A model generated the notes under the pieces. The model did no database searches. It worked only from the letters and a program-made list of their open reading frames with translations, and had not been told where the DNA came from. Source: Mycolicibacterium malmesburyense (GTDB lineage Bacteria; Actinomycetota; Actinomycetes; Mycobacteriales; Mycobacteriaceae). From it: a stretch of 64,000 nucleotides of DNA. How positions within the stretch are numbered: the first letter of the stretch is position 1; the number at the start of each line of letters is the position of its first letter. The DNA is taken from NCBI RefSeq assembly GCF_001050015.1, contig NZ_CVTB01000111.1, positions 62,001-126,000 on the forward strand, read 5' to 3'. Shown here one piece after another: positions 54,000 to 62,378 of the stretch. The translations under genes and the position numbers were made by a program.

Positions 54000-55153
54000 A
54001 CCGCAGTCAATACCATCGCGCCGCATTGTGGATACAGGCCGCTTGCCACCAATGCGACCTGAGCCTCGGGAACCTGCCGGGCCCCGCCCTGACCTCGCAG
54101 TTGCAGCACCGCCTCATTCAAGAGGCCGATTCCGTGGAGTCGGCCTTCGGCAAGCTGGCCGCCCGCTGTGTTCAGGGGGAAGTCGCCACCTGGCGCCAGG
54201 CGGTTTCCATCGCCTACCCAGTCGCCGAATTCCCCTCGAGCGCAGGCGCCGAGCGTTTCGATCCACGCCACGGTCACCGGTGTGAAGCCATCGTAGAGTT
54301 GCGCGACGTCGACATCATCGATCGTCACCGATGACCTGCGCCATAGCCGCTGAGCGCAATCGGCCATACCTCCGTAGAGGAAGTCGACATCGAAGACCCA
54401 GTCCGCGCCGCGTCCGGTGGCGTAGCTCATCGCATCGACCAGCACCGCGGGTTGGCGTAGATCCTTTGCACGCTCGGCGGTGGTGATGACGGTGGCCACC
54501 GCGCCGTTCACGGGGTAATCGCAGTCGAGTACGCGCAGCGGGTCGACGATCATCCGTGAGGACAGATAGTCGTCCATGGTGACTTCGTCCCGCAGCACGG
54601 CACGGGGGTTGAGTGCAGACCACCTTCGTGCGTTGACCGCGATGCGGCCGAAATCTTCTTCCGGGCGTTCGTACTCATCCATCCAGCGGCGCTTCTTCAG
54701 CGCGAGATTCACCAGGATGCCGCCGAGGTAGCCGTAGGGGGTGAGGAATTGGTCGCGTCCGGTGATCTCGGCCGGCCCGCTGACCACACCTCCCTGGTGG
54801 CCGGCGGCGCGGGTCAGGCACCGGAAGGTGAGTACGGTTTCACACACCCCGGAGGCCACGGCCATGACGCCCGCGAGGGCGCCAGCCATTCCCGACGGGT
54901 TCGATGCCATGATGTCGGCGAAAGCGGCCAGGTCTGGCACCCCGAGCAGTCGCGCCATATCCTGGGCGCCAGGCGATTCCGGCCCGAACTTGTACTCGAA
55001 GATGCCATCGATGTCTGTTGCGTTCAGCCCGGCATCCGCCAACGCATCGGCGGTCGCCGCGAGCGCGAGCGAGTTCGGGTGGGGCTCGCCCTTGCGGCTC
55101 AGTTCGGAGTAGCCGACGCCGACGATTGCGACGGGACGGGTCAATGAACTCAT
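53996..55153 (-). CDS. Thiolase-fold protein, SCPx/Ltp2-like, no nucleophilic cysteine
   Basis: 385-residue thiolase-superfamily protein. VAIVGVGYSELSRKGEPHPN opens the fold, and the position of the usual nucleophile (CASG) reads SNPSGMAGA without cysteine. LYDGFTPVTVAWIETLG and LHGIGLLNEAVLQLRGQGG are conserved as in Ltp2-type retro-aldolases, which act with a DUF35 partner on side-chain CoA esters of steroids. The DUF35 gene directly upstream overlaps it by one base, supporting a heteromeric aldol lyase. The longer upstream frame is not coding. The stop overlaps the GntR start. Confidence 0.9.
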   Translation of the reverse strand: MSSLTRPVAIVGVGYSELSRKGEPHPNSLALAATADALADAGLNATDIDGIFEYKFGPESPGAQDMARLLGVPDLAAFADIMASNPSGMAGALAGVMAVASGVCETVLTFRCLTRAAGHQGGVVSGPAEITGRDQFLTPYGYLGGILVNLALKKRRWMDEYERPEEDFGRIAVNARRWSALNPRAVLRDEVTMDDYLSSRMIVDPLRVLDCDYPVNGAVATVITTAERAKDLRQPAVLVDAMSYATGRGADWVFDVDFLYGGMADCAQRLWRRSSVTIDDVDVAQLYDGFTPVTVAWIETLGACARGEFGDWVGDGNRLAPGGDFPLNTAGGQLAEGRLHGIGLLNEAVLQLRGQGGARQVPEAQVALVASGLYPQCGAMVLTAV

Positions 55154-55596
55154 CAGGCGGCCTCGGAGAGTCGGAACTGCGGAAGCGTGAGCGAACCCCG
55201 GTTCGCGTACACAACCTCGACCCGCATGCCGCAGGAAAGCGCAGTGCCATCGGGAACACCGACCAGATTGGTCAGGATGCGCAGGCCGGGTTGTTCGTCG
55301 AGTTCGACGAGCACGACAACATACGGCAGAGCGTCGATGAAGCCGGCGTGCAGCGGCCGGTCGACCACCGCGTAGGAGTAAATGAAACCGCGGCCGGAAA
55401 CTTCGGCTGGCTCGAAATCCTGTGCCTGGCAACGGGAGCAGCATACTTCAGGCGGATACTGCAAAGTGCGGCACGAGCCGCAGCGCTGAAGTACCAGTCG
55501 ATGCTCTGCGGCGGCGTTCCAGAAGAACCCGCTGACATCGTCGGGCGCCGGCACCGGCCGAGGATCGGCCGACGTTTGGGCGTCCTTCTCAGTCAC
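55153..55596 (-). CDS. DUF35 OB-fold/zinc-ribbon protein, partner of the thiolase
   Basis: 147-residue protein with an N-terminal zinc ribbon (RCGSCRTLQYPPEVCCSRC, two CxxC pairs) followed by an OB-fold barrel ending in VEVVYANRGSLTLP. ChsH2-DUF35 and similar proteins bind acyl-CoA and bring it to Ltp2-type aldolases. It is the first gene of the eight-gene minus operon, and the promoter block at 55626-55660 lies just upstream. Its stop overlaps the start of the thiolase-fold gene. Confidence 0.92.
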   Translation of the reverse strand: MTEKDAQTSADPRPVPAPDDVSGFFWNAAAEHRLVLQRCGSCRTLQYPPEVCCSRCQAQDFEPAEVSGRGFIYSYAVVDRPLHAGFIDALPYVVVLVELDEQPGLRILTNLVGVPDGTALSCGMRVEVVYANRGSLTLPQFRLSEAA

Positions 55597-55625
55597 CGAT
55601 CTCCTCCGCTCGCGGTGTCGTAATT

Positions 55626-55660
55626 ACTAAAGCTAAAAAATACGACAGAGTCAACTATTT
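55626..55660 (-). promoter_or_regulatory. Promoter with AAATAGTTGACT block (DUF35 operon)
   Basis: On the minus strand AAATAGTTGACTCTGTCG provides a -35 TTGACT. TTTAGT lies 17 bp further on, and a nearby TTAGCT is also present. The block GTTGACTNNGTCG recurs at 57211-57247 and 60064-60100. GCTAAA occurs at both ends of the site, which makes it partly palindromic. Confidence 0.6.
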
Positions 55661-55683
55661 AGCATGCTCCGCCACGGCGGCGG

Positions 55684-56832
55684 CTACAGCACCCGCACCT
55701 GGCCTTCAATGGCCGGAACCGTCTCAGGGAGTCGGTAGGTAGAGATCCCGTTGCGGTACATCACGTTTTCGCGGGCGTGCTCGGGTAAGTGCTTGACGAG
55801 CCAGCGGGGGTCGTCGAACGTCCAGTGCGGGTAGTCCGAACTGTAGAGAAGGATCTTGTCGCACTCCATCCACTCGAATGCGCGAAGCAACTCCGTCTTG
55901 TCCTCGGGATAGTCGAGCGGTTGGGTCGTGAACTTGATGTGATCCTTGACGTATTCGGACGGCCTGCGCTTGATGTCGACCCAGGGCTTGCGCGCCTCGT
56001 AGATGGCGTCCATCCGCCACATCAGCGGCAGGATCCAGGTGAAGGCGTGCTCGATGAAGACAACGCGCAATGCGGGAAATCGGTCGAACACTCCGTCGAA
56101 GATGAGGCTCATCACCTGGTTCGCAGCCAGTAATGAGTAGGTGACCATGAAGTCGTGGTTGTAGCTGGGTATCCCGACTGGTGGCATCGGAAGTTCCTCG
56201 TGATGGCTGCGGCCAAGGTGGCAGCTGACGGTGATGTCGTGTCGGGTTGCCGCTGCCCAGATCGGGTCGTATTTCGGATCGCCCCATGACGGCCGGGGTT
56301 CGGCATTGATGAGGACCTGGGCCATGTAAGGGTGAGGGGCCCACCGCTCGATCTCGCGGACACACGCCTCGGGTTCCTCGATTGCGAGGCAAATAGATCC
56401 ACGCCATCGTTGGTGCCAGTTGTTGCGATCGTCGAGCCAGTGGTTGGCTTGCCAGCTGTTGTGGGCGGAGCAGATCGCGGCGGTCGCCTCCGGCAGTCGG
56501 CAACTGCCGTGTATCGGCTCCAATATCGCGATGTCGGCACCGGCCTCGAGGATCAATTGTTTGAAGGCCAGTTGAGGATCGCTGCCGGCAAACTCGCCAT
56601 CTGCCGGAAAGGTGTCTACGCGCATAGCGCGGGCATGGGCGTAATCCGGTGCGTCGTAATAGATCTGTTCACCCACGGGTCGGCTGAGAAAGTACTTGCT
56701 GCGCCACGGCTCGGGGATGTACTGCGTCAGATCCCCGCTCCTGGGAACGGGATGCACGTCGGAGTCGACACAGCGAACAGCGATCCGCTCGGCGGGTGCC
56801 GTGCGTTCACCTTTGTGGATAGTGGGCATCAT
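55684..56832 (-). CDS. Amidohydrolase-2 family protein (382 aa)
   Basis: Metal-dependent hydrolase or decarboxylase with the N-terminal metal motif DSDVHPVPRSGDL, later VSCHLGRSHHEELPMPP and VFIEHAFTWILPLMW, and the closing Asp in LYSSDYPHWTFDDP. It resembles the product of 51108 in outline but differs in the central barrel. Two ATG codons are adjacent at the start with AAGAAGAG just upstream. It follows the ferredoxin gene by 54 bp on the minus strand, in a separate short transcript reading from the promoter at 57211. It ends about 90 bp before the DUF35 gene. Confidence 0.9.
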   Translation of the reverse strand: MMPTIHKGERTAPAERIAVRCVDSDVHPVPRSGDLTQYIPEPWRSKYFLSRPVGEQIYYDAPDYAHARAMRVDTFPADGEFAGSDPQLAFKQLILEAGADIAILEPIHGSCRLPEATAAICSAHNSWQANHWLDDRNNWHQRWRGSICLAIEEPEACVREIERWAPHPYMAQVLINAEPRPSWGDPKYDPIWAAATRHDITVSCHLGRSHHEELPMPPVGIPSYNHDFMVTYSLLAANQVMSLIFDGVFDRFPALRVVFIEHAFTWILPLMWRMDAIYEARKPWVDIKRRPSEYVKDHIKFTTQPLDYPEDKTELLRAFEWMECDKILLYSSDYPHWTFDDPRWLVKHLPEHARENVMYRNGISTYRLPETVPAIEGQVRVL

Positions 56833-56886
56833 CTCTTCTTCGTCACTCGAAATACGCAGCAGTCAACAACTCGGAAGATCGTTGTT

Positions 56887-57129
56887 CTACTGGAGCGCCC
56901 GTTGTCGAGCAAGCTTCGAATCTGGGTCGGCAGACATCTCATCGAGAACAATGGCCTGTTCCGGACACGACTGCGCTGCCTCGCGCACCCGTTCCTCCTG
57001 GTCGGCCGGTACGACTTCAGTGACCGCGGAAGAGCTACCGTCCACTTCGCTGAGTTCGAACATGTCGGGCGCGATCATCGCGCAGAGCGTATGCCCCTGG
57101 CAGCGGGTCGAATCGACGTGGACCTTCAC
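56887..57129 (-). CDS. [3Fe-4S]/[4Fe-4S] ferredoxin (80 aa)
   Basis: Small ferredoxin of the P450-partner type, with STRCQGHTLCAMIAPDMFEL carrying two cysteines and a His/Gly gap, and QSCPEQAIVL the last one. The C-terminal 16 residues (MSADPDSKLARQRALQ) extend beyond the usual end. No P450 or ferredoxin reductase gene lies next to it, so its redox partner must be encoded elsewhere or beyond the window. It is the first gene after the strong promoter at 57211 and is read together with the amidohydrolase at 55684. Confidence 0.92.
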   Translation of the reverse strand: MKVHVDSTRCQGHTLCAMIAPDMFELSEVDGSSSAVTEVVPADQEERVREAAQSCPEQAIVLDEMSADPDSKLARQRALQ

Positions 57130-57210
57130 GAAAATCTCCCTCCGAGAGCTCCGGGCCGTGATCGCGTCATACCCAGCGGGCAGCGATCACCGACGCACGG
57201 CCACTCGATC

Positions 57211-57247
57211 AGCTAACCGCAGACAGCCGACCTAGTCAACTATTTTT
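57211..57247 (-). promoter_or_regulatory. Promoter, 37-bp block shared with the mce promoter
   Basis: On the minus strand TTGACT (57239-57234) and TTAGCT (57216-57211) are 17 bp apart. The whole 37-bp block matches 60064-60100 at 34 of 37 positions, including the upstream AAAAATAG and the spacer GGTCG and CTGTCTG parts. GAC-NNN-GTC across the -35 is a likely operator core. Confidence 0.75.
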
Positions 57248-57322
57248 CATGTTAGGGTCGCATCGCTACTGGCGAGGGTTCGTTCCGCGCACCGTGCGGA
57301 GCCACGAAGGCGGGAGGGTTCG

Positions 57323-58819
57323 ATGCCGACTGAGCACACGACGAGCACGGGGACGGTGGCCCCGCCGAGACCGACAGCCGATCGGCAGCTGCTCATCGAC
57401 GGCCGATTGGTGGAAGCGGACAGTGGGCAGGTGTTCCCGTCCGTGAACCCGGCAAACGGCCAGGTCTTCGGCCACGCGCCTGACGCATCTGTCGCTGATG
57501 CGGAACGCGCCGTCGCGGCCGCGCGACGGGCATTCGACCACACTGAATGGTCTACCGACACCGCGCTGCGCACCCGTTGCCTCGAACAGCTGCACACCGC
57601 CTTGCTGGATCACGCTGGCGAGCTCAGGGAGCTGACCATCGCCGAGGTGGGCGCCACCCGGATGCTGACCGAGGGTCCGCAGCTCGACAACCCGATAGCT
57701 TTGGTCGCCTACTACGCCGATCTGCTCAAGAGCTACTCGTTCGTCCAAGACCTCGGCGTGGTCGAGAGCCGGGGACAGCAGCATCACCGCTGGGTCGAAA
57801 GGGAGGCAGTCGGCGTCGTCGCCGCGATCATCGCCTACAACTATCCCAACCAACTCGCGCTGGCCAAGTTGGCTCCGGCACTCGCGGCGGGTTGCACAGT
57901 GGTCCTCAAAGGTGCGCCGGACACGCCGCTGGTCACGCTGGCCATCGGTGAGTTGATCGCCGAGCACACCGAAATTCCGGCGGGAGTCGTGAACGTCCTC
58001 TCCGGTGCGGATCCGCATGTCGGCGCTTTGCTGACGACGAGTCCCCAGGTGGACGCGGTCACCTTCACCGGGTCCACCGCGACCGGCCGACGGATAATGG
58101 CGGCCTGCAGCGAGACCCTCAAGAATGTGTTCCTCGAACTCGGCGGAAAGTCGGCGATGATCGTCCTCGACGACGCCGATTTCGCGAGCGCTGCCATGAT
58201 GGCTACGTTCATGATCACCTCGCACGCCGGCCAAGGGTGCGCACTGATGAGCCGAGTACTGGTGCCGCGCAAGGCCAAAGACGACTTCGTCGAACTTCTG
58301 GCCCAGAACTTCGCCGTGGTGACATACGGCGACCCGCTGGACCCGAACAACTACATGGGTCCGCTGATCAGCGAGCGTCAGCGTGACAAGGTCCATCACA
58401 TGGTGCGCAGGGCGGTGTCTGCAGGCGCGAGGCTGGTCGTGGGAGGGAACAAGGTCGACCCCGGATTCTTCTACGAGCCGACACTTCTGACGGATGTGGA
58501 CCCAGACAGCGAGATCGCCCAAGAGGAGGTCTTCGGGCCGGTCCTGGTGGTCATGGACTATGACGACGACGACGACGCGGTGCGGATCGCGAACAATTCC
58601 ATCTACGGATTGTCCGGCGGTGTGTTCGGCAGCCATGACCGTGCCGTCGGTGTGGCGCGCCGGATCCGCACCGGAACGCTGAGCATCAACGGCGGGGACT
58701 ACTCGGGGCCCGACTGCCCATTCGGCGGCTACAAACAGTCGGGCATCGGCCGCGAAATGGGGGTTGCAGGTCTCGAGGAGTTCTTGCAAGGCAAGACTTT
58801 CGCGGCGGCAGGCCAGTGA
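57323..58819 (+). CDS. NAD(P)-dependent aldehyde dehydrogenase
   Basis: Oxidises an aldehyde to its acid. The 498-residue protein has AAIIAYNYPNQLALAKLAPA, the cofactor motif FTGSTATGRRI, the general base in LELGGKSAMI and the catalytic cysteine in HAGQGCALMSR. EEVFGPVLVVMDYDDDDDAV and PFGGYKQSGIGREMG complete the family. A GGGAGG site precedes the ATG. It overlaps the following CoA-transferase by 4 bp, suggesting that the acid formed is then activated to a CoA ester. It is divergent from the ferredoxin gene across 193 bp that carries the 57211 promoter. Confidence 0.96.
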   Translation: MPTEHTTSTGTVAPPRPTADRQLLIDGRLVEADSGQVFPSVNPANGQVFGHAPDASVADAERAVAAARRAFDHTEWSTDTALRTRCLEQLHTALLDHAGELRELTIAEVGATRMLTEGPQLDNPIALVAYYADLLKSYSFVQDLGVVESRGQQHHRWVEREAVGVVAAIIAYNYPNQLALAKLAPALAAGCTVVLKGAPDTPLVTLAIGELIAEHTEIPAGVVNVLSGADPHVGALLTTSPQVDAVTFTGSTATGRRIMAACSETLKNVFLELGGKSAMIVLDDADFASAAMMATFMITSHAGQGCALMSRVLVPRKAKDDFVELLAQNFAVVTYGDPLDPNNYMGPLISERQRDKVHHMVRRAVSAGARLVVGGNKVDPGFFYEPTLLTDVDPDSEIAQEEVFGPVLVVMDYDDDDDAVRIANNSIYGLSGGVFGSHDRAVGVARRIRTGTLSINGGDYSGPDCPFGGYKQSGIGREMGVAGLEEFLQGKTFAAAGQ

Positions 58820-60021
58820 AACCGCTCGACGGCATCCGAGTCCTCGAGGTGGCCATGTACGGGTTCGTCCCGACGGCTGGTGCGGTATTGGCCGAATGGG
58901 GCGCCGAAGTCACGAAAGTGGAGCACGCGGTGACGGGTGACCCTCAGCGCGGGTTACGCCAGATCGGTGCGTTGGTGGTCGAGGGGGAGCCCAACCCCAA
59001 TGTCGAAAACGCCAATCGCGGTAAGCGGAGCATCGGTTTGGACCTCTCGATACCTGAAGGCCGCGAGGTGCTTTTCGAGCTCACGCGACGGTCGGATGTG
59101 TTCCTGACGAGCTTCCTGCCCTGCGCTAGAACGAAGTTCGGCATCGACGTCAACGACGTCCGTGAGATCAATCCGACAATCATCTACGCTCGGGGGAGTG
59201 CCTTCGGTCCTCGTGGGCCCGAGGCCGACAAGGGCGGTTACGACATGACGGCGTTCTGGTGCCGCGCGGGTGCCGCTGCCACGGTCACGCCGCCGGAGAT
59301 CGACGGCATGATCAGCCTGCCCGGTCCTGCCTACGGCGACACGATCTCGGGGACGAATTTGGCGGGCGGGGTCGCGGCGGCTCTACTCAAGCGCGAGCGT
59401 ACGGGTGAGCCCTCGGTGGTCGACGTCTCGCTGTTGGGCAGCGGAGCATGGGCAATGGGGCACACGATCACCCTCACGAACTATCTGGGTCAGCGGCTCC
59501 AGGCTCAACCCGCCAACGCCAACAGGTCGCCGAACAATCCGTTGGTTGGGCTGTATCCGACTGCGGACAATCGATTTGTCTCGTTCGTGATGATGCAGCC
59601 GACGAAGTTCTGGTCCGACGTATGCCGGCACATGGATCTGCCCGAGCTCGCCGAGGACCCGCGCTTCGACAGCGCCGAATCGATCGCCGCCAATGCGCCG
59701 GAGGCCGCGGAGATTCTGTCCAAGACCATGGCCAGCCGCACGCTGGCCGAGTGGTCCGAGCGGTTCTCGACCCTGGCCGGACCGTGGGCGCCCGTACAGG
59801 ACACCCTCCAGGTCGCACGCGATGTCCAGATCCGGGCCAACGAATACCTGGTGCAGGCGGGCCAACTGGAGTTGGTGGCCAATCCGGTGCAGTTCGATGT
59901 GACTGCTCCGCAGGTAGAGCCCGCCCCGGGGTTCGCGGAGCAGACCGATGAGATCCTCGCCGAACTCGGGTTGGACTGGGAGCAGATCATCGATCTGAAG
60001 ACGCTGGGTGCCGCGACCTGA
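58816..60021 (+). CDS. Family III CoA-transferase (401 aa)
   Basis: CaiB/BaiF-type transferase with LDGIRVLEVAMYGFVPTAGA, LAEWGAEVTKVEHAVTGD, NRGKRSIGLDLS and the catalytic aspartate in YGDTISGTNLAGG. It starts with GTG overlapping the aldehyde dehydrogenase stop. Length is normal for the family. It probably activates the acid from that dehydrogenase, or the imported substrate. The mce promoter block begins 43 bp after its stop, so a new transcription unit follows, although read-through is possible. Confidence 0.93.
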   Translation: MKPLDGIRVLEVAMYGFVPTAGAVLAEWGAEVTKVEHAVTGDPQRGLRQIGALVVEGEPNPNVENANRGKRSIGLDLSIPEGREVLFELTRRSDVFLTSFLPCARTKFGIDVNDVREINPTIIYARGSAFGPRGPEADKGGYDMTAFWCRAGAAATVTPPEIDGMISLPGPAYGDTISGTNLAGGVAAALLKRERTGEPSVVDVSLLGSGAWAMGHTITLTNYLGQRLQAQPANANRSPNNPLVGLYPTADNRFVSFVMMQPTKFWSDVCRHMDLPELAEDPRFDSAESIAANAPEAAEILSKTMASRTLAEWSERFSTLAGPWAPVQDTLQVARDVQIRANEYLVQAGQLELVANPVQFDVTAPQVEPAPGFAEQTDEILAELGLDWEQIIDLKTLGAAT

Positions 60022-60063
60022 CGTCCAGAACGTCGAATTCGAGCGGTACCTTCGCACGTCTGC

Positions 60064-60100
60064 AAAAATAGTTGACTCGGTCGTCTGTCTGAGGTTAGCT
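60064..60100 (+). promoter_or_regulatory. Promoter of the mce operon, shared 37-bp block
   Basis: AAAAATAG, -35 TTGACT (60072-60077), a 17-bp spacer and -10 TTAGCT (60095-60100). It is nearly identical to the minus-strand promoter at 57211-57247. The predicted start lies about 55 bp before the mceA-like ATG at 60163. Confidence 0.75.
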
Positions 60101-60162
60101 AGGCGCGGCACCGGTCGCCCGGTGGCCTACAGACCCTCAATGTTGCGGGAGGGAGAGCACCG

Positions 60163-61356
60163 ATGCCGCATCCGGTCGCGCGTCCCCTGGTGGGCGTGGC
60201 AACTATCGCTGCGGTGGCAGGAATTGCGGTGCTGGTCGCGCAGTTGTTCCGTGGCGGATTCACCGAAGCTGTACCGGTCACAGTGGTTTCGCCCCGGGCG
60301 GGGCTGATGATGTACCCCGACGCCAAAGTGCAGATGCGCGGAATCCAAGTCGGCAAGGTCGCATCCATCGAGTCCTTGCCATCCGGCAGGGCCGCAATAC
60401 ATCTCGCGATCGAGCCCGGACAACTGGAGATGATCCCCGCAGATGTAGAGGTCAACATTGCATCGACAACGGTGTTCGGCGCCAAGTTTGTCGAGCTCGT
60501 CCCGCCGGCCGGATCCTGGTCGCAGAGCCTCGCCGCCGGCCAGACGCTGGAGGCCGGAGATGTCACAGTCGAAATCAACACGATCTTTCAACGGCTCTCA
60601 TCGGTGCTGGCGAAGATCGACCCCGCCAAGCTCAATGAGACTCTCGGAGCGATCTCGTCGGCCGTGAACGGCCGGGGCGACCGCTTCGGTAGAACTCTTG
60701 AAGACTTCGATTCGGTTCTCGCGGAGGTCAATCGGAGTCAGTCCAGTCTGGAGCACGACATAGCCGTCGCTCCGGAGGTTCTGGCCGCCTACGCCGACAG
60801 TGGGACCTTCATCACCGAAACCCTCGACAACGCGGCGCATGTGAGCGAGTCGATAGTGGCAGAAGAGCGCAACCTCGATGCGTTCCTGGTGAGCATGATC
60901 GGTCTCGCGGATATCGGAAACGACGTCCTTGGTGGTAACCGTCAGGCACTCACCGACGTGATGCATCTGTTGATTCCCACAACCGATCTCACCAATCAAT
61001 ACCACGAAGCATTGACGTGCTCATTGCAAGGGGTTCTACCGCTTGCCAATTCCGCGCCAGAGTCCGTACCCGGTATCACGATATCGACCGCTTTCACCCT
61101 CGGTGTCGATCGCTATCGCTACCCGGCGGACCTGCCCAAGGTGGCGGCGAAGGGCGGACCGCGATGCGCTGATGTGGGTATGCCCAACCTGCCGTTCGAG
61201 TCCAGGCCGCCGTTCGTGGTGGCCGACGTCGGCAGTAACCCCTGGAAGTACGGGAACCAGGGCTTGCTGCTGAATGCCGACGGGCTCAAGCAGTTCCTCT
61301 TCGGTCCCCTCGACGGGCCGCCGCGCAACTCGGCGCAGATCGGGCAGCCGGGGTGA
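60163..61356 (+). CDS. MceA-family substrate-binding protein
   Basis: First Mce subunit of a lipid/steroid importer (397 aa). One N-terminal transmembrane anchor (about residues 12-32) is followed by the MCE beta-barrel domain, with GLMMYPDAKVQMRGIQVGKV and TTVFGAKFVELVPP, then a long helical region that builds the hydrophobic tunnel in the hexamer. The MRGIQVGKV motif identifies the A-type. A GGGAGGGAG site precedes the ATG. Unlike classical operons, no yrbE permease genes precede it. It overlaps the next mce gene by 4 bp. Confidence 0.93.
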   Translation: MPHPVARPLVGVATIAAVAGIAVLVAQLFRGGFTEAVPVTVVSPRAGLMMYPDAKVQMRGIQVGKVASIESLPSGRAAIHLAIEPGQLEMIPADVEVNIASTTVFGAKFVELVPPAGSWSQSLAAGQTLEAGDVTVEINTIFQRLSSVLAKIDPAKLNETLGAISSAVNGRGDRFGRTLEDFDSVLAEVNRSQSSLEHDIAVAPEVLAAYADSGTFITETLDNAAHVSESIVAEERNLDAFLVSMIGLADIGNDVLGGNRQALTDVMHLLIPTTDLTNQYHEALTCSLQGVLPLANSAPESVPGITISTAFTLGVDRYRYPADLPKVAAKGGPRCADVGMPNLPFESRPPFVVADVGSNPWKYGNQGLLLNADGLKQFLFGPLDGPPRNSAQIGQPG

Positions 61357-62378
61357 GGGGCCAGCGGCGCACTGGTGTCAAATTCGGCATCTTCGCATTG
61401 ATCATGGCGCTGTTGACCGCGGGCCTGTTCGTCACCTTCAGTGAACACCGATCCGGCTCGGCAACAACCTTTTCCGCAGTATTCGTCGACGCCTCCGAGA
61501 TCACCAGCGGTGACAGCGTGCGGGTGGCCGGCATCCGGGTCGGCACGGTGCGCGATGTAACTTTGCAGCCGGATAAGACGGTCGAGGTCACGTTCGATGT
61601 GGATCGTGGTGTGGTGTTGACGACCGGCACGAAGGTGGCGGTTCGGTACTTGAACCTCGTCGGAGACCGCTACTTGTCCCTCGTCGACGGGCCGGGGTCC
61701 ACGCGGATCCTGCCGGCAGGGTCCCGGATACCGCCTGATCTCACCGTGCCAGCGCTTGACCTCGACGTGCTGCTTGGTGGATTGAAGCCTGTTGTACAAG
61801 GGCTCAATCCGCAGGACATCAACGCCTTGACGGGCTCGCTGCTTCGTATCCTGCAGGGCCAGCAAGGAACGCTCGAATCGATCTTCACCCATACGTCGTC
61901 GTTCACCACCGTCCTGGCCGACAACGGTCAGGTGGTTGAGCAGTTGATCGCCAACCTGCGGTCACTCCTGACCGTCCTGTCAAAGGAGGGCGGTAAGTTC
62001 TCCGCCACCATTGACCGCCTCGACGTGCTGGTCGGTGAATTGTCCGCCGAGCGCGACCTCATCGGTTCGGCGATCGACTCGGTTGCGAACGGAACGGCGT
62101 CGCTGGCCGGTCTGCTGGCCGACGCGCGTGCGCCGTTGAACGGAACCGTCGACGAACTCGGCCGAGTGGCGCCCCTGCTCGAAAAGGACCTACCCCACCT
62201 GGAAGCGGCGCTGAAGAAGGCTCCCGGAAACTACCGCAAGTTGGTTCGCATTGCCTCGTATGGAAGCTTCATCCAGTTTTATATGTGCGGCATGACCATT
62301 CGGGTCAGCGACCTGCAGGGCCGCACGGCGGTCTTCCCCTGGTTCAAGCAGCAGACGGGGCGGTGCGCGGAGGAATAA
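61353..62378 (+). CDS. MceB-family protein
   Basis: Second Mce subunit (341 aa), with an N-terminal transmembrane anchor (FGIFALIMALLTAGLFVTFS), MCE domain with FVDASEITSGDSVRVAGIRV and VRDVTLQPDKTVEVTFDVD, then helices. The B-type signature (D(S)VRVAGIRVGTV, LQPDKTV) is clear. The end reads CGMTIRVSDLQG, as in MceB proteins. GTG start overlapping mceA; the stop overlaps the mceC ATG. Confidence 0.93.
   Translation: MRGQRRTGVKFGIFALIMALLTAGLFVTFSEHRSGSATTFSAVFVDASEITSGDSVRVAGIRVGTVRDVTLQPDKTVEVTFDVDRGVVLTTGTKVAVRYLNLVGDRYLSLVDGPGSTRILPAGSRIPPDLTVPALDLDVLLGGLKPVVQGLNPQDINALTGSLLRILQGQQGTLESIFTHTSSFTTVLADNGQVVEQLIANLRSLLTVLSKEGGKFSATIDRLDVLVGELSAERDLIGSAIDSVANGTASLAGLLADARAPLNGTVDELGRVAPLLEKDLPHLEAALKKAPGNYRKLVRIASYGSFIQFYMCGMTIRVSDLQGRTAVFPWFKQQTGRCAEE

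Noticed and set aside
57253..57258. TAGGGT as a -10 for the aldehyde dehydrogenase gene
   Set aside because: No acceptable -35 is present at 16-18 bp, so the plus-strand promoter of this gene is unresolved.
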